Below, in pieces: positions 25,674-36,242 of a DNA stretch of 64,000 nucleotides. The notes below the pieces were generated by a model. That model saw only the letters and a program-made list of their open reading frames with translations. It had not been told where the DNA came from and made no database searches. The DNA is from Bagarius yarrelli (taxonomy: Eukaryota > Chordata > Actinopteri > Siluriformes > Sisoridae). Where the stretch lies: the NCBI GenBank assembly GCA_005784505.1, contig VCAZ01000030.1, positions 3,487,736 through 3,551,735 of the forward strand, given 5' to 3'. Position numbers and translations under genes: made by a program. Within the stretch, counting starts at the first letter, position 1. Every line of letters begins with the position of its first letter.

Positions 25674-27650
25674 GCCCGCAGGCAATACCTACCACCCACA
25701 CATGTCCTTTCCCTTCTTCATAAGTACATATTAAAAGTACAAAACACAACCCTTAAACATTAAAGAGATAATGTTTTGTGGGGTGTTTCCTGATTGGTGA
25801 TGGTTTTCCCAGCATCTCTAAAAATCCCTGGAGATAGAAGACGTCATGGAACCTTGTTGGATTTGTACCAATACATGTACCAATGTTTTGGTTCTATCTA
25901 ATTTTTTAGACTACATCTAATCGTAAAAGGCTAAGATTACCCAACATCTGTGTGAACACATTCTAAGCAGCTGAAATAAAAATACGTGGCGGCTTCACGG
26001 AGATTTACGGTAAACTTCAGGCGGCTAGGGGGGGTCAAACTATAAACGCTACGAAAGTTAGTTCGCATTTATTGCTGTATTTCACTCCAAATCCTGTATT
26101 ATTTTTCCAGTATTTCCTATTTAATCCTGTTTGTTATCATTCAATGTTGGGTCGTGTCCGAGTACAAATCCGGCAATAATGTTAATAGAGTAACACTGAA
26201 AATTGTGGCTACCCGATCATTCAGCAACGACATCTGTAACAACTGATTCATTTGTCTTCCTTGCGTCACCAAAACCTCTGGAATCATTCCAGATGCCGAC
26301 CAGGAAATTCCCTACTGATTCTGAACAGTTGTCATGCCTGAAATCCGGACAGCTCTGTTTTACAGTCTGCTTATAATGACTCATGATCAGGCTCAAGGTC
26401 ACGACGGTACTTGAAATGAATTCATGATGATGAAATTACCCTGAATACAGAAATGTTATCGTCTTAATACAAAAAAGAAAGGGATCTGATGAGAATCTCT
26501 CTTTTTTTTTACTTTACCTTATATTTACACCATTCACATTGTGTACTTTTAACAAAAAACACTATTTGAATATTAAAACAGACTCCTTTCCTTAAACCAG
26601 GTAATCTGTAAAAAAAAACATAGATACAGCTTTCTATGTTCAATCTTCAATCTTTTTTTAGAAAGTAAGATTATAATTTATGACTCTATAGTAGTTGTAT
26701 AAAGGATACCTATTTATATAGTTTGCTACAATTCGATTAGCCAGATTATAGCTCATTGCAAAAGGGTACAACATGAGGTTATTCTTTTGTATGCCTTACC
26801 ATGCCTTTTCCATGTGTTTATAAAATACCCATCCAAAAATAATCTGAACTGTTTAATCCCAAAGCGCTGCCCCAGGCTATGCCCATAGTTTTGCAATAGT
26901 TTTCATGCTTATCTTCAGTGATTTTTTTTCTTTAGATACTATTTAGTCTTTACTGTCTGTCGTTTAATATTGTGCTATTCATTACTTGCCATTTTTTATT
27001 ATAGCAATTCATATTACATACTATTTATGTTCTATTTGATATTATATTCTTATTTTCCAATTTCTATTAACAATCTGTTATCATTGTGCAGTTTATTTCA
27101 TGTCATTGTTGTTGTGTTTTTTCTGCAACTAATATTTAATGTTCTTTTTGTTATTGATCTATTATTGTTATTATAAATCTATTGTTTTGCTGTTGTAGTA
27201 TTGTATTATTTATTACTTTGTTGTTACTGTATTTAGTAATTAACCATCCATAATTATTTAAATATTTGTACTATTGTACTGTACATATTCTATTTACTAT
27301 TACAGAAAGTTGGAAATATACATAACTATCTAGTCTAATTATCAAGATTCTGAAGATTCTGAAGTATCTGGAGTTTAGTTTAATGAAAACTTGTTCTTAT
27401 TTTTATCCAGAAAAATCTCAGTTTTCCCTTTTAGTTGAATTTGTTTTACAGACCGGACATATAAGGCCGACGAGTTGGACGTAAACAGCAAGGAACCAAC
27501 AAGCAGCCAATGAAGCTTCTAAGTACCCTATCTTTTGTCTATGGGATCGGGAAGTGTCAAAACATTTCTAAGCTATATTATATTTAATATTATATATATT
27601 ATATATATATTGCACATGCGCAGTAACGATCGTGAAAGTAACCAATAGCG
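25674..27650. other. Intergenic region between batf2 and arl2
   Basis: The two genes are divergently transcribed. The sequence is AT-rich with no gene I can support. Short frames, such as the Leu/Phe-rich one near 27.0-27.2 kb, have no recognisable domain. A (TA)n tract occurs at about 27585-27610. Confidence 0.6.
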
Positions 27651-27690
27651 ATGGAGGTTGACGTAACGGGCATTACACTTCCTGGTTTGA
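27612..27690 (+). promoter_or_regulatory. Likely arl2 core promoter
   Basis: Contains 'gcacatgcgcagta', close to an NRF1 site, and 'cacttcctggtt', an ETS-type GGAAG core on the other strand. Both are typical of TATA-less housekeeping promoters and lie 100-180 bp before the arl2 start codon. Confidence 0.45.
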
Positions 27691-27790
27691 GACAGAGGTG
27701 GGTGTGAACTTTCAATAGTAACAAATAGCGGTGTTTTGTTAAAACGCGCCGGTAATTTTATCGTTTTGTGAAACAGAGTAAGAGGTTATA

Positions 27791-30700
27791 ATGGGTTTAC
27801 TGACGATCATAAAAAAGTTGAAACAAAAGGAGCGAGAGGTGCGGTTACTGATGCTGTATCCTTTATAAGCTAAATCTAGCTTCGGTATGGTGTTCTAAAA
27901 ACCCCTAAATGTTGAGGTGATATTTGTGCTGTCAGAAGTTTAATGCTTTTTTATTAACCTCTATGCATATTAACCCTTTATTGGATAAGGTGTTATTATT
28001 AGTGTTCAGCTGATAGGCTGATAGGATTCCTTAACCACGTTGTTAGTGGCCTGGACAATGCGGGAAAAACCACCATACTGAAGAAATTCAATGGTGAGGA
28101 CGTCAGCACCATTTCTCCGACATTAGGATTCCACATAAAGACACTGGAACACAGAGGGTAAGAATCAACATTAAATATCAGGAGGCTTTATAGCAAATTA
28201 CATTTACATTGCATTCATTTAATTTTTTGTCAGTCTAAGTTATTTAGGGCTGAAGGGTCCAGCAGTGGCTCGTTTGGTGGTGCTGATATCGGACCCACAA
28301 TCTTTAGATCAACAATCCAACACCTTAACCCCTGAGCTACCACTTCCCACTATAGTTTATATAGACGCAATACAAATTTTCTGTGTGTGATTAATCTGAA
28401 ATCCTACAGGCCATGAAAGGGCAGGCAGATAGATATTCCAGGTGGGCAATTTTTGGGTGTGGGGTTGAGGAGATAGTTCTGACTTGGGCACTGGGGGTTA
28501 TGGATCTTTTTAAAGCAACAGCTGCCACATTACAGTTAGGCTGTTGATGGATACACTAACAGGCTTTTTAAAAACAGCACCAAAAATTGATGCATTGATA
28601 TGGAAGGAATATTCACAGGTATGATTGTGTGAATGTCTGTTTCAGCTTCTCTGTAATCCTTGACAGACTAGCAACCTGCCTTGCGAGGGTAGACCGTACC
28701 GTTACTTGCAGCCAATCAAAACTGTTTGGTTTTGCGTTGTGATTTGACAGGTTTTTTTTTTCTCAACACCGAGCCCACGTCACAAAAGAAATCCCATATC
28801 GTACAAATGAAAAAGAAAAGATTTTTGTACCACTGTCTTTACCAAATTTTGATTTGTTGGGCAAGACAGACGTTTGGGTGGGCTCAGCCCCGTCCCACCC
28901 CCATCTCTAGAGCCTTGTGGCTTTTAAACACCTTAAATCAGTGGTTCTCAATATCTGCAAAATGACTATACACTGTTACTAACCTCAAAATCATAATCGG
29001 AGAATGAATTCCCTTTACAGTTAAAATGTACGTGGCTGCGAAAGGATAAACACCCCAGCTATCAGATATGGAACAGACTGAATGCACAAATAGACCAAAA
29101 AGGAAACTATGAAACAGGATCAAGTGAAACACTGAATTTATTTTTACGTTTTTTTTAATTACATAAAGGAAAAATGCAATTTGTATGTTAAACTGTTTGC
29201 CTTTAAAAGCACTGTTTTGCATTGTCATCTCGTAGATCTGGCGTGTCGGGTTGATTTCAAGTTTACTGTGTTTCACTTGTTCAACCCACAACCATAATGA
29301 CTAGACATGATAGGAGGTGGATTTAATTCCCTGTACGTGACTGTGTGCATGGTATATTGTAATATGTTCCTGGATAGACTGTCTGTGGCTTTACCCCATC
29401 CCTAGTCTCAGCCTCAGACATTCTGCCCATACAGTTAGGATTGTCCGACCCATATGACACTTAAAACTGTAAAAGGATTGTAACCGTCATTCTGTTTGTA
29501 CACCTGGTTGTACATAATGCTGATTAAAACAAACATTGATTGGTTGCTTTTTATGTCAGCCAGACACACTTGTGCTAGAAAACTAGCCCAGAACTTCTGC
29601 TGTCAGTCAGGAAGTCTGGTTATTTAAGACTACCACATGACCCTGAGCAGGATGTAGTGGTTTATAAAGATAAATAAATTTTTTTTATGTTGGCTAATAG
29701 TTTTGTCATTTGACTTTCATAACCAGGATTTCTTTACTGTCTCCGCTATTGTTTCTCCTTATATTTGTTTAGTCAGACTCCATTTGTGTTAGTACAGACT
29801 CCAAAGCTGCAACTTTTATGCTAACACCTCTGTCTGCAACATCATGCTTGTCATTTTGTTAATTGCTAACGAGTCAAGCTGACTCACTGTTATAACAGCA
29901 TCGTGTAGAGGCACTGCTTCTTGTAGGCCAGCTTATCCACCGGATTTCTGACTGGTAATAATATAAAGCAAGAAAGGGGAAAAGGGGTTTCTTTTTACCA
30001 GCTACCAGCTAGTGAACTTGACTATGTTTCATGGGTTTTTTTTTTTCATTTCTACCTCAGTGGATAGACTAAATAAATGCTCCATCAGAAAGCCATATTT
30101 ATTAGACCGGGCTTTTTTGTCCCCAACTGTCCATTCATTCATTCAATCATTTGGGGTCACAAGGATCTGCTGGAGCCTATCCCAGCCGCCTCTGCAAGGG
30201 TGAAAGGCAGTCCATCACAGGGCCACACACTCACTCACTCACTCACTCACTCCTATGGGCAGTTTAGAATCACCAATCAACCTAACATACATGTTTTCGG
30301 ACTGAGGGAGGAAACGGGAGAACCCAGAGTAAACCCACACAAGCACGGGGAGAACACACAGGGTTCTCTGCGTCTGTTTCTGACGCTTTCTGTTTTAAGC
30401 AGACAGAAATGGAACCTGACTGGGTGTACAGGTATTCCTAATAAAGTGTTTTAATGTGTATATTACACAATGTTTTACCTGTAAGATATTAACCTTCATT
30501 TTTCTATTTGGTGGATTTTTTTTTTTCTTCCATGAAAATAGATTCAAGTTGAACATCTGGGACGTGGGGGGTCAGAAGTCATTGCGATCATACTGGAGGA
30601 ATTATTTTGAGAGCACAGATGGACTGGTGTGGGTGGTGGACAGTGCAGACAGACTGAGACTGGAGGATTGTAGGAAAGAACTCGGCGCACTATTACTGGA

Positions 30701-31899
30701 AGAGGTAGGAGAGTGATTTTTTTTTTTTTTTCCTGTACTCATTTAAAATGTTTGTTTTCTTTTACAGTGAGTGTTGTCTCTGCATTCATCCCTTTTATTC
30801 TCCACACTCTTGCTTTAACAGAGACTAGCAGGAGGCACTCTTCTAGTGTTCGCAAACAAACAGGATTTACCCGGTGCGTTATCTAAGGACGCCATCAGAG
30901 AGGTAAAGATTTTGTTGTCCTTCTTTTTTTTATTATTATAAAACAGGTAGATTTAAATGCAACTCCTGCTTGATTATAATGAAAACCTGCATCCATCTCT
31001 GTCCTTAGTCAAATAATGATTCATATTGAATTGAGAGTATTATGAGTGGGAAAATGCTAAATTTTGGGGCCGAGGACTAAAACTGCTTACTGTAGAAGTT
31101 TGCCGTTTATCTGACATAGCTCATTTTCCATATTCAGAGCTAAGCACTATTTATCTGTATAAGTACAGATAGTATCAGTTACAAACAATAAATCAAAATG
31201 ATTTCCTGGCTGATCATCTTTAAAAGGGATTTCTAGGTCAGATTCTGTGATTCCATTCATCTAAAATCGATTTTAACAGATTAACTTAAAGATTTTTTGA
31301 CACCTTTTTCATACCGACTTATATGAAATATCCCCAACCTGCAATAAAAATACACCAGTGTATGTACATTCATACATCACACTGCATCTTGCATACTCCT
31401 GGTGTATCCCACTCTGTGTGCGATTCCACTGCTTTAATGTCTATTGTATCCAAAGTTTAAAACATCTTTCTAGACAGGTTCGCTTTGTATATTTGCATTT
31501 GCAGGCACCAAGAGAATTCATCATTCTCCGACCAATTCTTAGCGTACCTGTAGTTCGACATGCTACCCGTTCGAGCTGATGACACAACTATTTTTTCCTG
31601 CCAAAGTTATTGGGTCTTTTTTTTTGCTGTAATATGACCTATTAAATATTGAACACAGACCCAGTGTGTTAATACAAGATATTTTAAATGCATTGTCTGT
31701 TCAATACATGACTCAAGTTACCATGTAGAGCAAAGCAAAACTTTTCTGAATATTGTTTCGACAGGCACTAGCTCTGGATGAGATTAAGACGCATCACTGG
31801 TGTATACTCGGCTGCAGCGCAGTGACTGGAGAGAACCTTCTGACCGGTGTAGATTGGCTCATGGATGACATTGCAGCTCGGATTTTTACAGCAGACTGA
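27791..31899 (+). CDS. arl2: ADP-ribosylation factor-like GTPase 2
   Basis: Five exons: 27791-27855, 28047-28157, 30542-30704, 30822-30902 and 31765-31899. They join to 184 aa, the same length as human ARL2. It starts MGLLTIIKKLKQKERE, with Gly2 present. The P-loop GLDNAGKTT, switch I Thr in SPTLGF, the DVGGQ motif and NKQD base-recognition motif are all visible, and the protein ends DDIAARIFTAD. ARL2 works with tubulin cofactors (TBCD, TBCE) in tubulin folding and, when GTP-bound, binds PDE6D, UNC119 and BART. The phase at each splice (2, 2, 0, 0) is consistent. Intron 2 (2.4 kb) carries a SINE and a LINE fragment. The gene is divergent to batf2 and convergent with the snoRNA host gene. Confidence 0.97.
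28199..28347 (-). mobile_element. tRNA-derived SINE copy in arl2 intron 2
   Basis: Contains 'gggtccagcagtggctcg', 'gctgatatcggacccac' and 'caacaccttaacccctgag'. It starts about 40 bp after the exon 2 donor and runs antisense to arl2. Confidence 0.7.
30125..30365 (+). mobile_element. LINE-type repeat fragment (L2/CR1-like 3' region)
   Basis: Contains 'ttggggtcacaaggatctgc', 'tggagcctatcccagc', an ACTC tract and 'gggaggaaacgggagaaccc', a block seen repeatedly in teleost genomes. The family name is from memory. A related piece in the opposite orientation occurs at 45.28-45.53 kb. Confidence 0.6.
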
Positions 31900-32209
31900 A
31901 AAAAAAAAAGGGAAAAGGCACCATTCTGTTGCTGTAACTGTAGAAACAGCATCTTATTTTCTATGGTTATAACCACGAAGAGGCTTTCCAACTAATGTGC
32001 AATGTTCTGTATGGAAATACATTATCCTACTTTGTGCCTTCTGGTCAGTATTTTAAGTCTTATTTAGCCTTAACACTTGGCTACATGTACATCACTTGTT
32101 GAAAGCTTGAGCATGTTCAAGTCCTTTAACTATTTACAGGTTTGCACTGAGAAACACATTCCCCTAGAGAGGTTTTAAGTTTGTGCCTGTTATACAAGTT
32201 TCTGCATTA

Positions 32210-32215
32210 AATAAA
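32210..32215 (+). terminator. Poly(A) signal of arl2
   Basis: AATAAA about 310 nt after the arl2 stop codon. The host gene that follows on the opposite strand ends near 32450, so the two transcripts converge with a gap of roughly 230 bp. Confidence 0.7.
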
Positions 32216-32585
32216 ATTTGAAAATATTTTTGTAAATGCTTTTTTTTTTTTACTGTATTACTTAGCATTAATATTGAAACTTCTACACACAAGGTAGGCA
32301 CAACAGCATGAACAGAAAAGTTAAGCTAGTTGTGAGAAATGTTTTTTGATTTTGGGGGAAAAACCACAGGTTTTTTTGCCCAATTGATGTGCAACGTTTG
32401 TCTAAAGGGTCAAATGTTTAAAAATGAAGTTTAAGAAAAAGCCACACAAGAATGCATTCAGCACTTTATTAAGTTAACAGTCATAGGCATTACTCTGTAC
32501 TTGTCCATGGAATCCAGCACCTTAGAGAAAAAAAACAAAACTATTAATATTAATGTAGTTCCATGTAAAGCATTTGCACTCCAAC

Positions 32586-32660
32586 ATTATATCAGAGGGT
32601 TACCAATCAGTCAGATTATAAATCAGACTGGGGCGGTATCACTAGTCATCATTTATTGCA
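32586..32660 (-). ncRNA. snord31: Box C/D snoRNA SNORD31, copy A
   Basis: C box ATGATGA (32646-32652), D' CTGA (32623-32626) and D box CTGA (32592-32595). The guide before D' is TACCGCCCCAGT, complementary to the 28S rRNA run ACTGGGGCGGTA. The fifth base from D' falls on the G that human U31 methylates (G4166 in the common numbering). It lies in the last intron of snhg1. Confidence 0.88.
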
Positions 32661-32790
32661 GCACTCAACAGAAACAGCTCAATGAACTTACCCAAGTTGA
32701 TCTATAATAGTAGCAGAAGGTAACCCTGCAAAAAAATAAATAAAAAAAATAGAAAGCCAGGACCCTGACTCATGTAAATCAAGCTTTCCA

Positions 32791-32862
32791 AAGCCATCAG
32801 AGGGGTACCAATCAGTCACTACACATCAGACTGGGGCGGTAATCTCAAATCATCATATTAGC
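32791..32862 (-). ncRNA. snord31: Box C/D snoRNA SNORD31, copy B
   Basis: C box ATGATGA (32850-32856), D' CTGA (32826-32829) and D box CTGA (32797-32800). The CCGCCCCAGT guide core is unchanged from copy A, while the linker sequences have diverged. Confidence 0.88.
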
Positions 32863-33047
32863 CTAGAGCTGTAGAACACAAAACATTAAACACCAACCTC
32901 ATTGAGGACAGTTCCAGTGTCATGTTGCAAAACCTGGGGGAGGAAAAAAAAAAAAAAAATTTAAACTGGAAGTGGCTATAGAGCCAATGATGTCTGGGTG
33001 TACTGGGAATTCTAGTTTAAATTGGCAACAAACTGACTGTTTGGACA

Positions 33048-33120
33048 GGGAGATCAGAGGGGTACCAATCAGTCAGATTACATCAGACTGGGGCGGTATA
33101 AACTACTCATCATTTCTCTT
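33048..33120 (-). ncRNA. snord31: Box C/D snoRNA SNORD31, copy C
   Basis: C box ATGATGA (33107-33113), D' CTGA (33083-33086) and D box CTGA (33054-33057). The guide TACCGCCCCAGT is identical to copy A. A SINE fragment directly follows on the plus strand from 33119. Confidence 0.88.
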
Positions 33121-33215
33121 CAGACTTTTGGCAGACACCCTTATCCAGGGTTACTTATTAGGGGCCCCAGCATTGAGCCTAATTCAGCAGTCCAACACCT
33201 AAACCACTAAAGCCA
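33119..33215 (-). mobile_element. tRNA-derived SINE fragment inside an snhg1 intron
   Basis: Contains 'ttttggcagacaccctta' and 'cagtccaacacctaaaccac'. It has inserted between an snhg1 exon and SNORD31 copy C, abutting the snoRNA's 5' side. Confidence 0.65.
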
Positions 33216-33371
33216 TCACTTTAGCTTCAGATCACTTACTTTACCAAGAAAGCCTTTTTCCATAGAGCACCAAGTTCATCCACAAGCTGCAGCTGAAATC
33301 AAAAATAAAAATTAAATTAGACAAAAAAAAAAAAAAAACCCCACCACCACAAGCATAAAGTCAACCACTGC

Positions 33372-33502
33372 TGGACTATCAGACTGTTGGTAACCCCAAC
33401 AATTTATCCCCTTGCTGCCCTGGCAACACCAGTGGGTTCACCTTCTCAGGTTCTGGTGTTGACACAGTGCGTAAGACATGTGCACGTTTCATCATTAGAA
33501 CC
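33372..33502 (-). ncRNA. snord22: Box C/D snoRNA SNORD22 (U22)
   Basis: C box ATGATGA (33489-33495) and terminal D box CTGA (33379-33382) bound an unusually long C/D RNA of about 120 nt. The interior reads CACATGTCTTACGCACTG, AAGGTGAACCCACTGG and GTTGCCAGGG, matching vertebrate U22 as remembered. U22 is needed for 18S rRNA processing rather than for guiding a methylation. Confidence 0.85.
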
Positions 33503-33646
33503 AGTCAAGTAAAATAGTACTTTTAATAATGTTTATATTAAAAGATACTTACCCATTTAGGACTAACTGCCAGGCCAAACCTAAAGTCAAAAAGTTTACA
33601 TTTACTCTCTACAATCATTTTAAACAATTTAACTCCCACATTTCCA

Positions 33647-33720
33647 GCATCATCAGTATTAAAAATGCTCAACAGGAGTTCAGACGAACGAGATTCCAAA
33701 GTAAAATCATCATAAGATGC
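33647..33720 (-). ncRNA. snord30: Box C/D snoRNA SNORD30
   Basis: C box ATGATGA (33707-33713), D' CTGA (33680-33683) and D box CTGA (33653-33656). The guide before D' is GGAATCTCGTTCGT. It complements 18S rRNA ACGAACGAGA, and the fifth base lands on the A methylated by human U30 (A1383). Confidence 0.88.
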
Positions 33721-33874
33721 CAAAAACTTAAAAAAAAAAAAAAGCACCAAAATTAAAAACCTAATCTTACCTGGAAACCCCAGCAGGTCAAGAGCACTTG
33801 GAAAAAAAATTCTGTAAGGAAAAACAAACTGATTACAAAACCTCACCACACACTGGCAGCGCACAAAGCATTGA

Positions 33875-33945
33875 GCTCTCTCAGGGGTGTTCGTAACTTT
33901 TCACATTGGTTCAAAGTGAGCTAGTTTAGCTTCATCACAGAGACT
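33875..33945 (-). ncRNA. snord29: Box C/D snoRNA SNORD29, copy A
   Basis: C box GTGATGA (33932-33938) and D box CTGA (33881-33884), with a terminal stem TCTCT/AGAGA. The guide CTAGCTCACT precedes a degenerate D' (TTGA). It pairs with 28S GTGAGCT, and the fifth base falls on an A consistent with human U29 (A4493). Confidence 0.85.
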
Positions 33946-34264
33946 AAAACCCAAAAGCTATACATGTATATAAAAATATAATTACCATGATTAGCAGACC
34001 AGGGTCACTGATGAGCCAGGATGTCAATTGGGAACAAACTCTGACCTTCAGAAAGGTTAACCTGTGGATAAAAGCATCATTTGTAGTTGATTCACTTGAT
34101 GCAAAAGTTGCACCCAAATTTGTTGTAAGGCTGCACACTTTAGAAGCATTGTGGAAACAATTCTTACCCTTAATTTAAGCTCCTCAGCAGTCCAAGTAGA
34201 CTCTAAAAGAGAGAAGAGTTGTAACCAAATTCATTTAAAAACAAGTTATAACCCTAGGTGTTAT

Positions 34265-34340
34265 AATCTCTCAGGAGTTTCACATGTTTTCATACGGGTT
34301 CAAACTGAGCTAAGAATATAAATGCCACATCACCGAGAAA
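34265..34340 (-). ncRNA. snord29: SNORD29-like snoRNA, copy B
   Basis: Shares with copy A the blocks TAGCTCA, TTTGAACC and ATGTGAAA and the CTGAGAGA 3' end. C box is GTGATGT (34327-34333, last base off consensus) and D box CTGA is at 34271-34274. In the guide, the base two before D' is G instead of C, which would mismatch the 28S target while leaving the methylation-site pair intact. Confidence 0.65.
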
Positions 34341-34483
34341 GAACCAACATATAAAAGCACAAAGAGCAGCTAGGAACTTACCATTGCTTAAAACTGAAGC
34401 ATCATTTTTGGCAACATCTGCAAAAGCAATAATGTAATGAGTTGAAGCCATGACTTGCACTATATTCTGACGCATTATAAGCA

Positions 34484-34571
34484 GTCTGATCAGTGCTTTG
34501 GTGACTTTAATGCATGGGACAACAATGCCGTCCAGAAATTAATGTGTAGAACCCAAATCATCCTTTCAGAC
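34484..34571 (-). ncRNA. Unassigned box C/D snoRNA, copy 1 (SNORD28 position)
   Basis: C box AGGATGA (34558-34564, one mismatch), D box CTGA (34490-34493) and a perfect six-base terminal stem, GTCTGA (34566-34571) with TCAGAC (34484-34489). The stretch before the D box, AGTCACCAAAGC, is complementary to 18S rRNA GCTTTGGTGACT as remembered. I know of no methylation at that site. It sits one per intron like its neighbours. Its place between SNORD27 and SNORD29 suggests SNORD28, but the guide does not match the C1391 target. Confidence 0.6.
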
Positions 34572-34728
34572 TACACAATATAAACAGAAACCTGCACATG
34601 CTCACCTCAAGTCTGTCCAGACCATAGAGTCGGGGGCCACTGTTGAAGTGGAGGAAAAGAATACCTTAGGAATATAGACGAGGCAATCGGACAGATATTC
34701 AGACAAACACTGATCTACATGCCAACAT

Positions 34729-34818
34729 GTCTGATCAGACTTTGGTGACTAGAACGCCATTTGGCTAAGCAGCCGTCCAGAAATGATGGGATGAAACCCA
34801 ATTAAGCATTTCAGCAAT
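34729..34818 (-). ncRNA. Unassigned box C/D snoRNA, copy 2, C box degraded
   Basis: A diverged duplicate of the snoRNA at 34484-34571. It shares AGTCACCAAAG before a D box (34735-34738), CTGATCAGAC and TTTCTGGACGGC. Where copy 1 has AGGATGATTTGGG, this copy has TGCTTAATTGGG, so the C box has gone. It may be a pseudogene or use another C box. Confidence 0.4.
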
Positions 34819-35064
34819 TGATTAAGTGAAGCATTTATATAATATAAAATATATATTATATTAGTATTTAATATATATATATCATATATATATATATATA
34901 TAGTATATATATTATATATATATATATAAACACACCCAATGGGTTTAGATTACTTACAATGGCAGCCACTGCTTAGCAGGCACATGATGTTTGAATACAT
35001 TTCTGTACAGGACAAAAGACCATTAGTACACATCGACTCAGGCAATAAACTTAAGTTGTGGCTA

Positions 35065-35133
35065 AAGGTTCAGATTAAATAAGTGAGCATCACTGATATT
35101 CATACATATGCTTATCATACTCATCACAAAACC
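35065..35133 (-). ncRNA. snord27: Box C/D snoRNA SNORD27
   Basis: C box GTGATGA (35121-35127), D box CTGA (35070-35073) and a GGTT/AACC terminal stem. The guide ATAAGCATATG, before an ATGA D' variant, pairs with 18S CATATGCTTGT near the 5' end, the U27 target (A27). Confidence 0.78.
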
Positions 35134-35263
35134 CAGCATGACCAATAGCTAGAAATATCACCTTACCATTTTATCGCAAACGACCAAGGGGTCAAAATCT
35201 GCAAGTGTTTAAAAAACGTTTATACTGACTTAAAGCAGTGAAACTAAAAATTAAATAAGCTAA

Positions 35264-35328
35264 ACTACTCGGATCACCGAATCCTCCATATAATTCAGTA
35301 GAGAGAATTCAATCATCATCACAGCAGT
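35264..35328 (-). ncRNA. snord26: Probable SNORD26
   Basis: C box GTGATGA (35316-35322), D' CTGA (35295-35298), and a non-canonical D box CCGA (35268-35271) supported by a five-pair terminal stem, CTGCT with AGTAG. The guide TTGAATTCTCTCT complements 28S AGAGAGAGTTCAA with one G-U pair, near the U26 target. It is the second intron snoRNA, as expected for SNORD26. Confidence 0.5.
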
Positions 35329-35534
35329 GCAACACATCACTACAATGATCACAGATTAAACTAATTTACATGGTAATCTATAAACGTAATACATTTACCT
35401 GCCCAGCTACTTCAGCGTGTCCAAGAACTGCAACAGAAAGAAATGAGGGTCATAAAAAAAAAAAAAGGAAGCTGGGCGGCCATGTGGGGTCTGATAGAAG
35501 CTTTGCTCCACCACTATTTAAAAAGGGAAACTAA

Positions 35535-35607
35535 GGTCTCTCATCAGATAATCTAGATCAATCACAGTATTCAGTAAGGTCTGTGATAGTTTCATCACTG
35601 AGAGACC
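35535..35607 (-). ncRNA. snord25: Box C/D snoRNA SNORD25
   Basis: C box GTGATGA (35592-35598), D' CTGA (35571-35574), D box CTGA (35544-35547) and a strong nine-base terminal stem GGTCTCTCA/TGAGAGACC. The guide ATCACAGACCTTA pairs with 18S AGGTCTGTGAT, the U25 target (G1490). It is the first snoRNA of the host gene. Confidence 0.88.
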
Positions 35608-36242
35608 CAACATGGCGCAGCGATATAAGCGCGCGCCATCATTTAGCAAAGTTATTTACTCTAACTATAAAGCCTCAATATCCATTCAGAGAATTCACTA
35701 TTACATTAATATCACCGGTTGAGTTAAATACCAGCGATTTGCTGAAAACGTGCAGATGGAGGCAGATTACTAAACTTCCCACAGAAGAACAGACTTGACC
35801 TCGTCTTGTGCCTGTTCACGCCAAAAATGTTCAAAGACTAACCTTTTACTAGTTGAACAGCATATGAACTAAATAATTAAAACACTGCACGGATATAATA
35901 AATAAAGCATTTCCAGATGCATTTTTGAACGCACCCAGGCGTCTCACTCACCTGAAGTCTGCAGCAGAAAGCGACCGGGGAGAAGGGGCTTCTGCGTTTT
36001 AACGGAAATCTTAACCACGCCCCCTTTGGACCTCCTCCACTAAAGCCTCAGTCGATTTTTTTTTTTTTTGTTTTTTTTAAATAATGCAAATAAAAATGCT
36101 TTGTGAAATGTGCGTTTACCTAAAATATGCAATTATCAGCATATTTATAAACCAAATTATATAAAATATTAGTATCATAAATATAACATAGGTTTGTGAG
36201 TTTAGCAACTTGACTCAGGTTCCGTCCGACGTCGCAACTATT

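Larger units (their letters stand above)
32450..35988 (-). ncRNA. snhg1: snoRNA host gene, SNHG1 (UHG) equivalent
   Basis: A spliced, apparently non-coding gene whose products are its intron-encoded snoRNAs. Exons read from splice signals, 5' to 3': 35952-~35988, 35399-35427, 35167-35198, 34958-35002, 34606-34639, 34382-34418, 34168-34183, 33986-34007, 33771-33811, 33553-33566, 33245-33286, 32898-32933, 32692-32725 and ~32450-32520. Donors fit GTRAGN or similar. Exon 1 begins with a pyrimidine run at 35977-35988 (CCCCTTCTCCCC), the 5'TOP signature of translation-linked host genes. AATAAA lies on the minus strand at 32465-32470. No conserved reading frame crosses the exons. The order SNORD25, 26, 27, (unassigned), 29, 30, 22 and 31 shares its members with human SNHG1. 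The smallest exons (33553, 33986 and 34168) are the least certain. Confidence 0.9.

Noticed and set aside
32586..33120. Three similar units spaced about 200-260 bp, reminiscent of a CRISPR or tandem-repeat array
   Set aside because: The units carry C, D' and D boxes and lie in separate introns of a eukaryotic host gene; they are SNORD31 copies.
33529..34178. Short open frames on both strands over the snoRNA host gene
   Set aside because: They run through intron-encoded snoRNAs and splice sites and show no protein family; the exons themselves have no shared reading frame.
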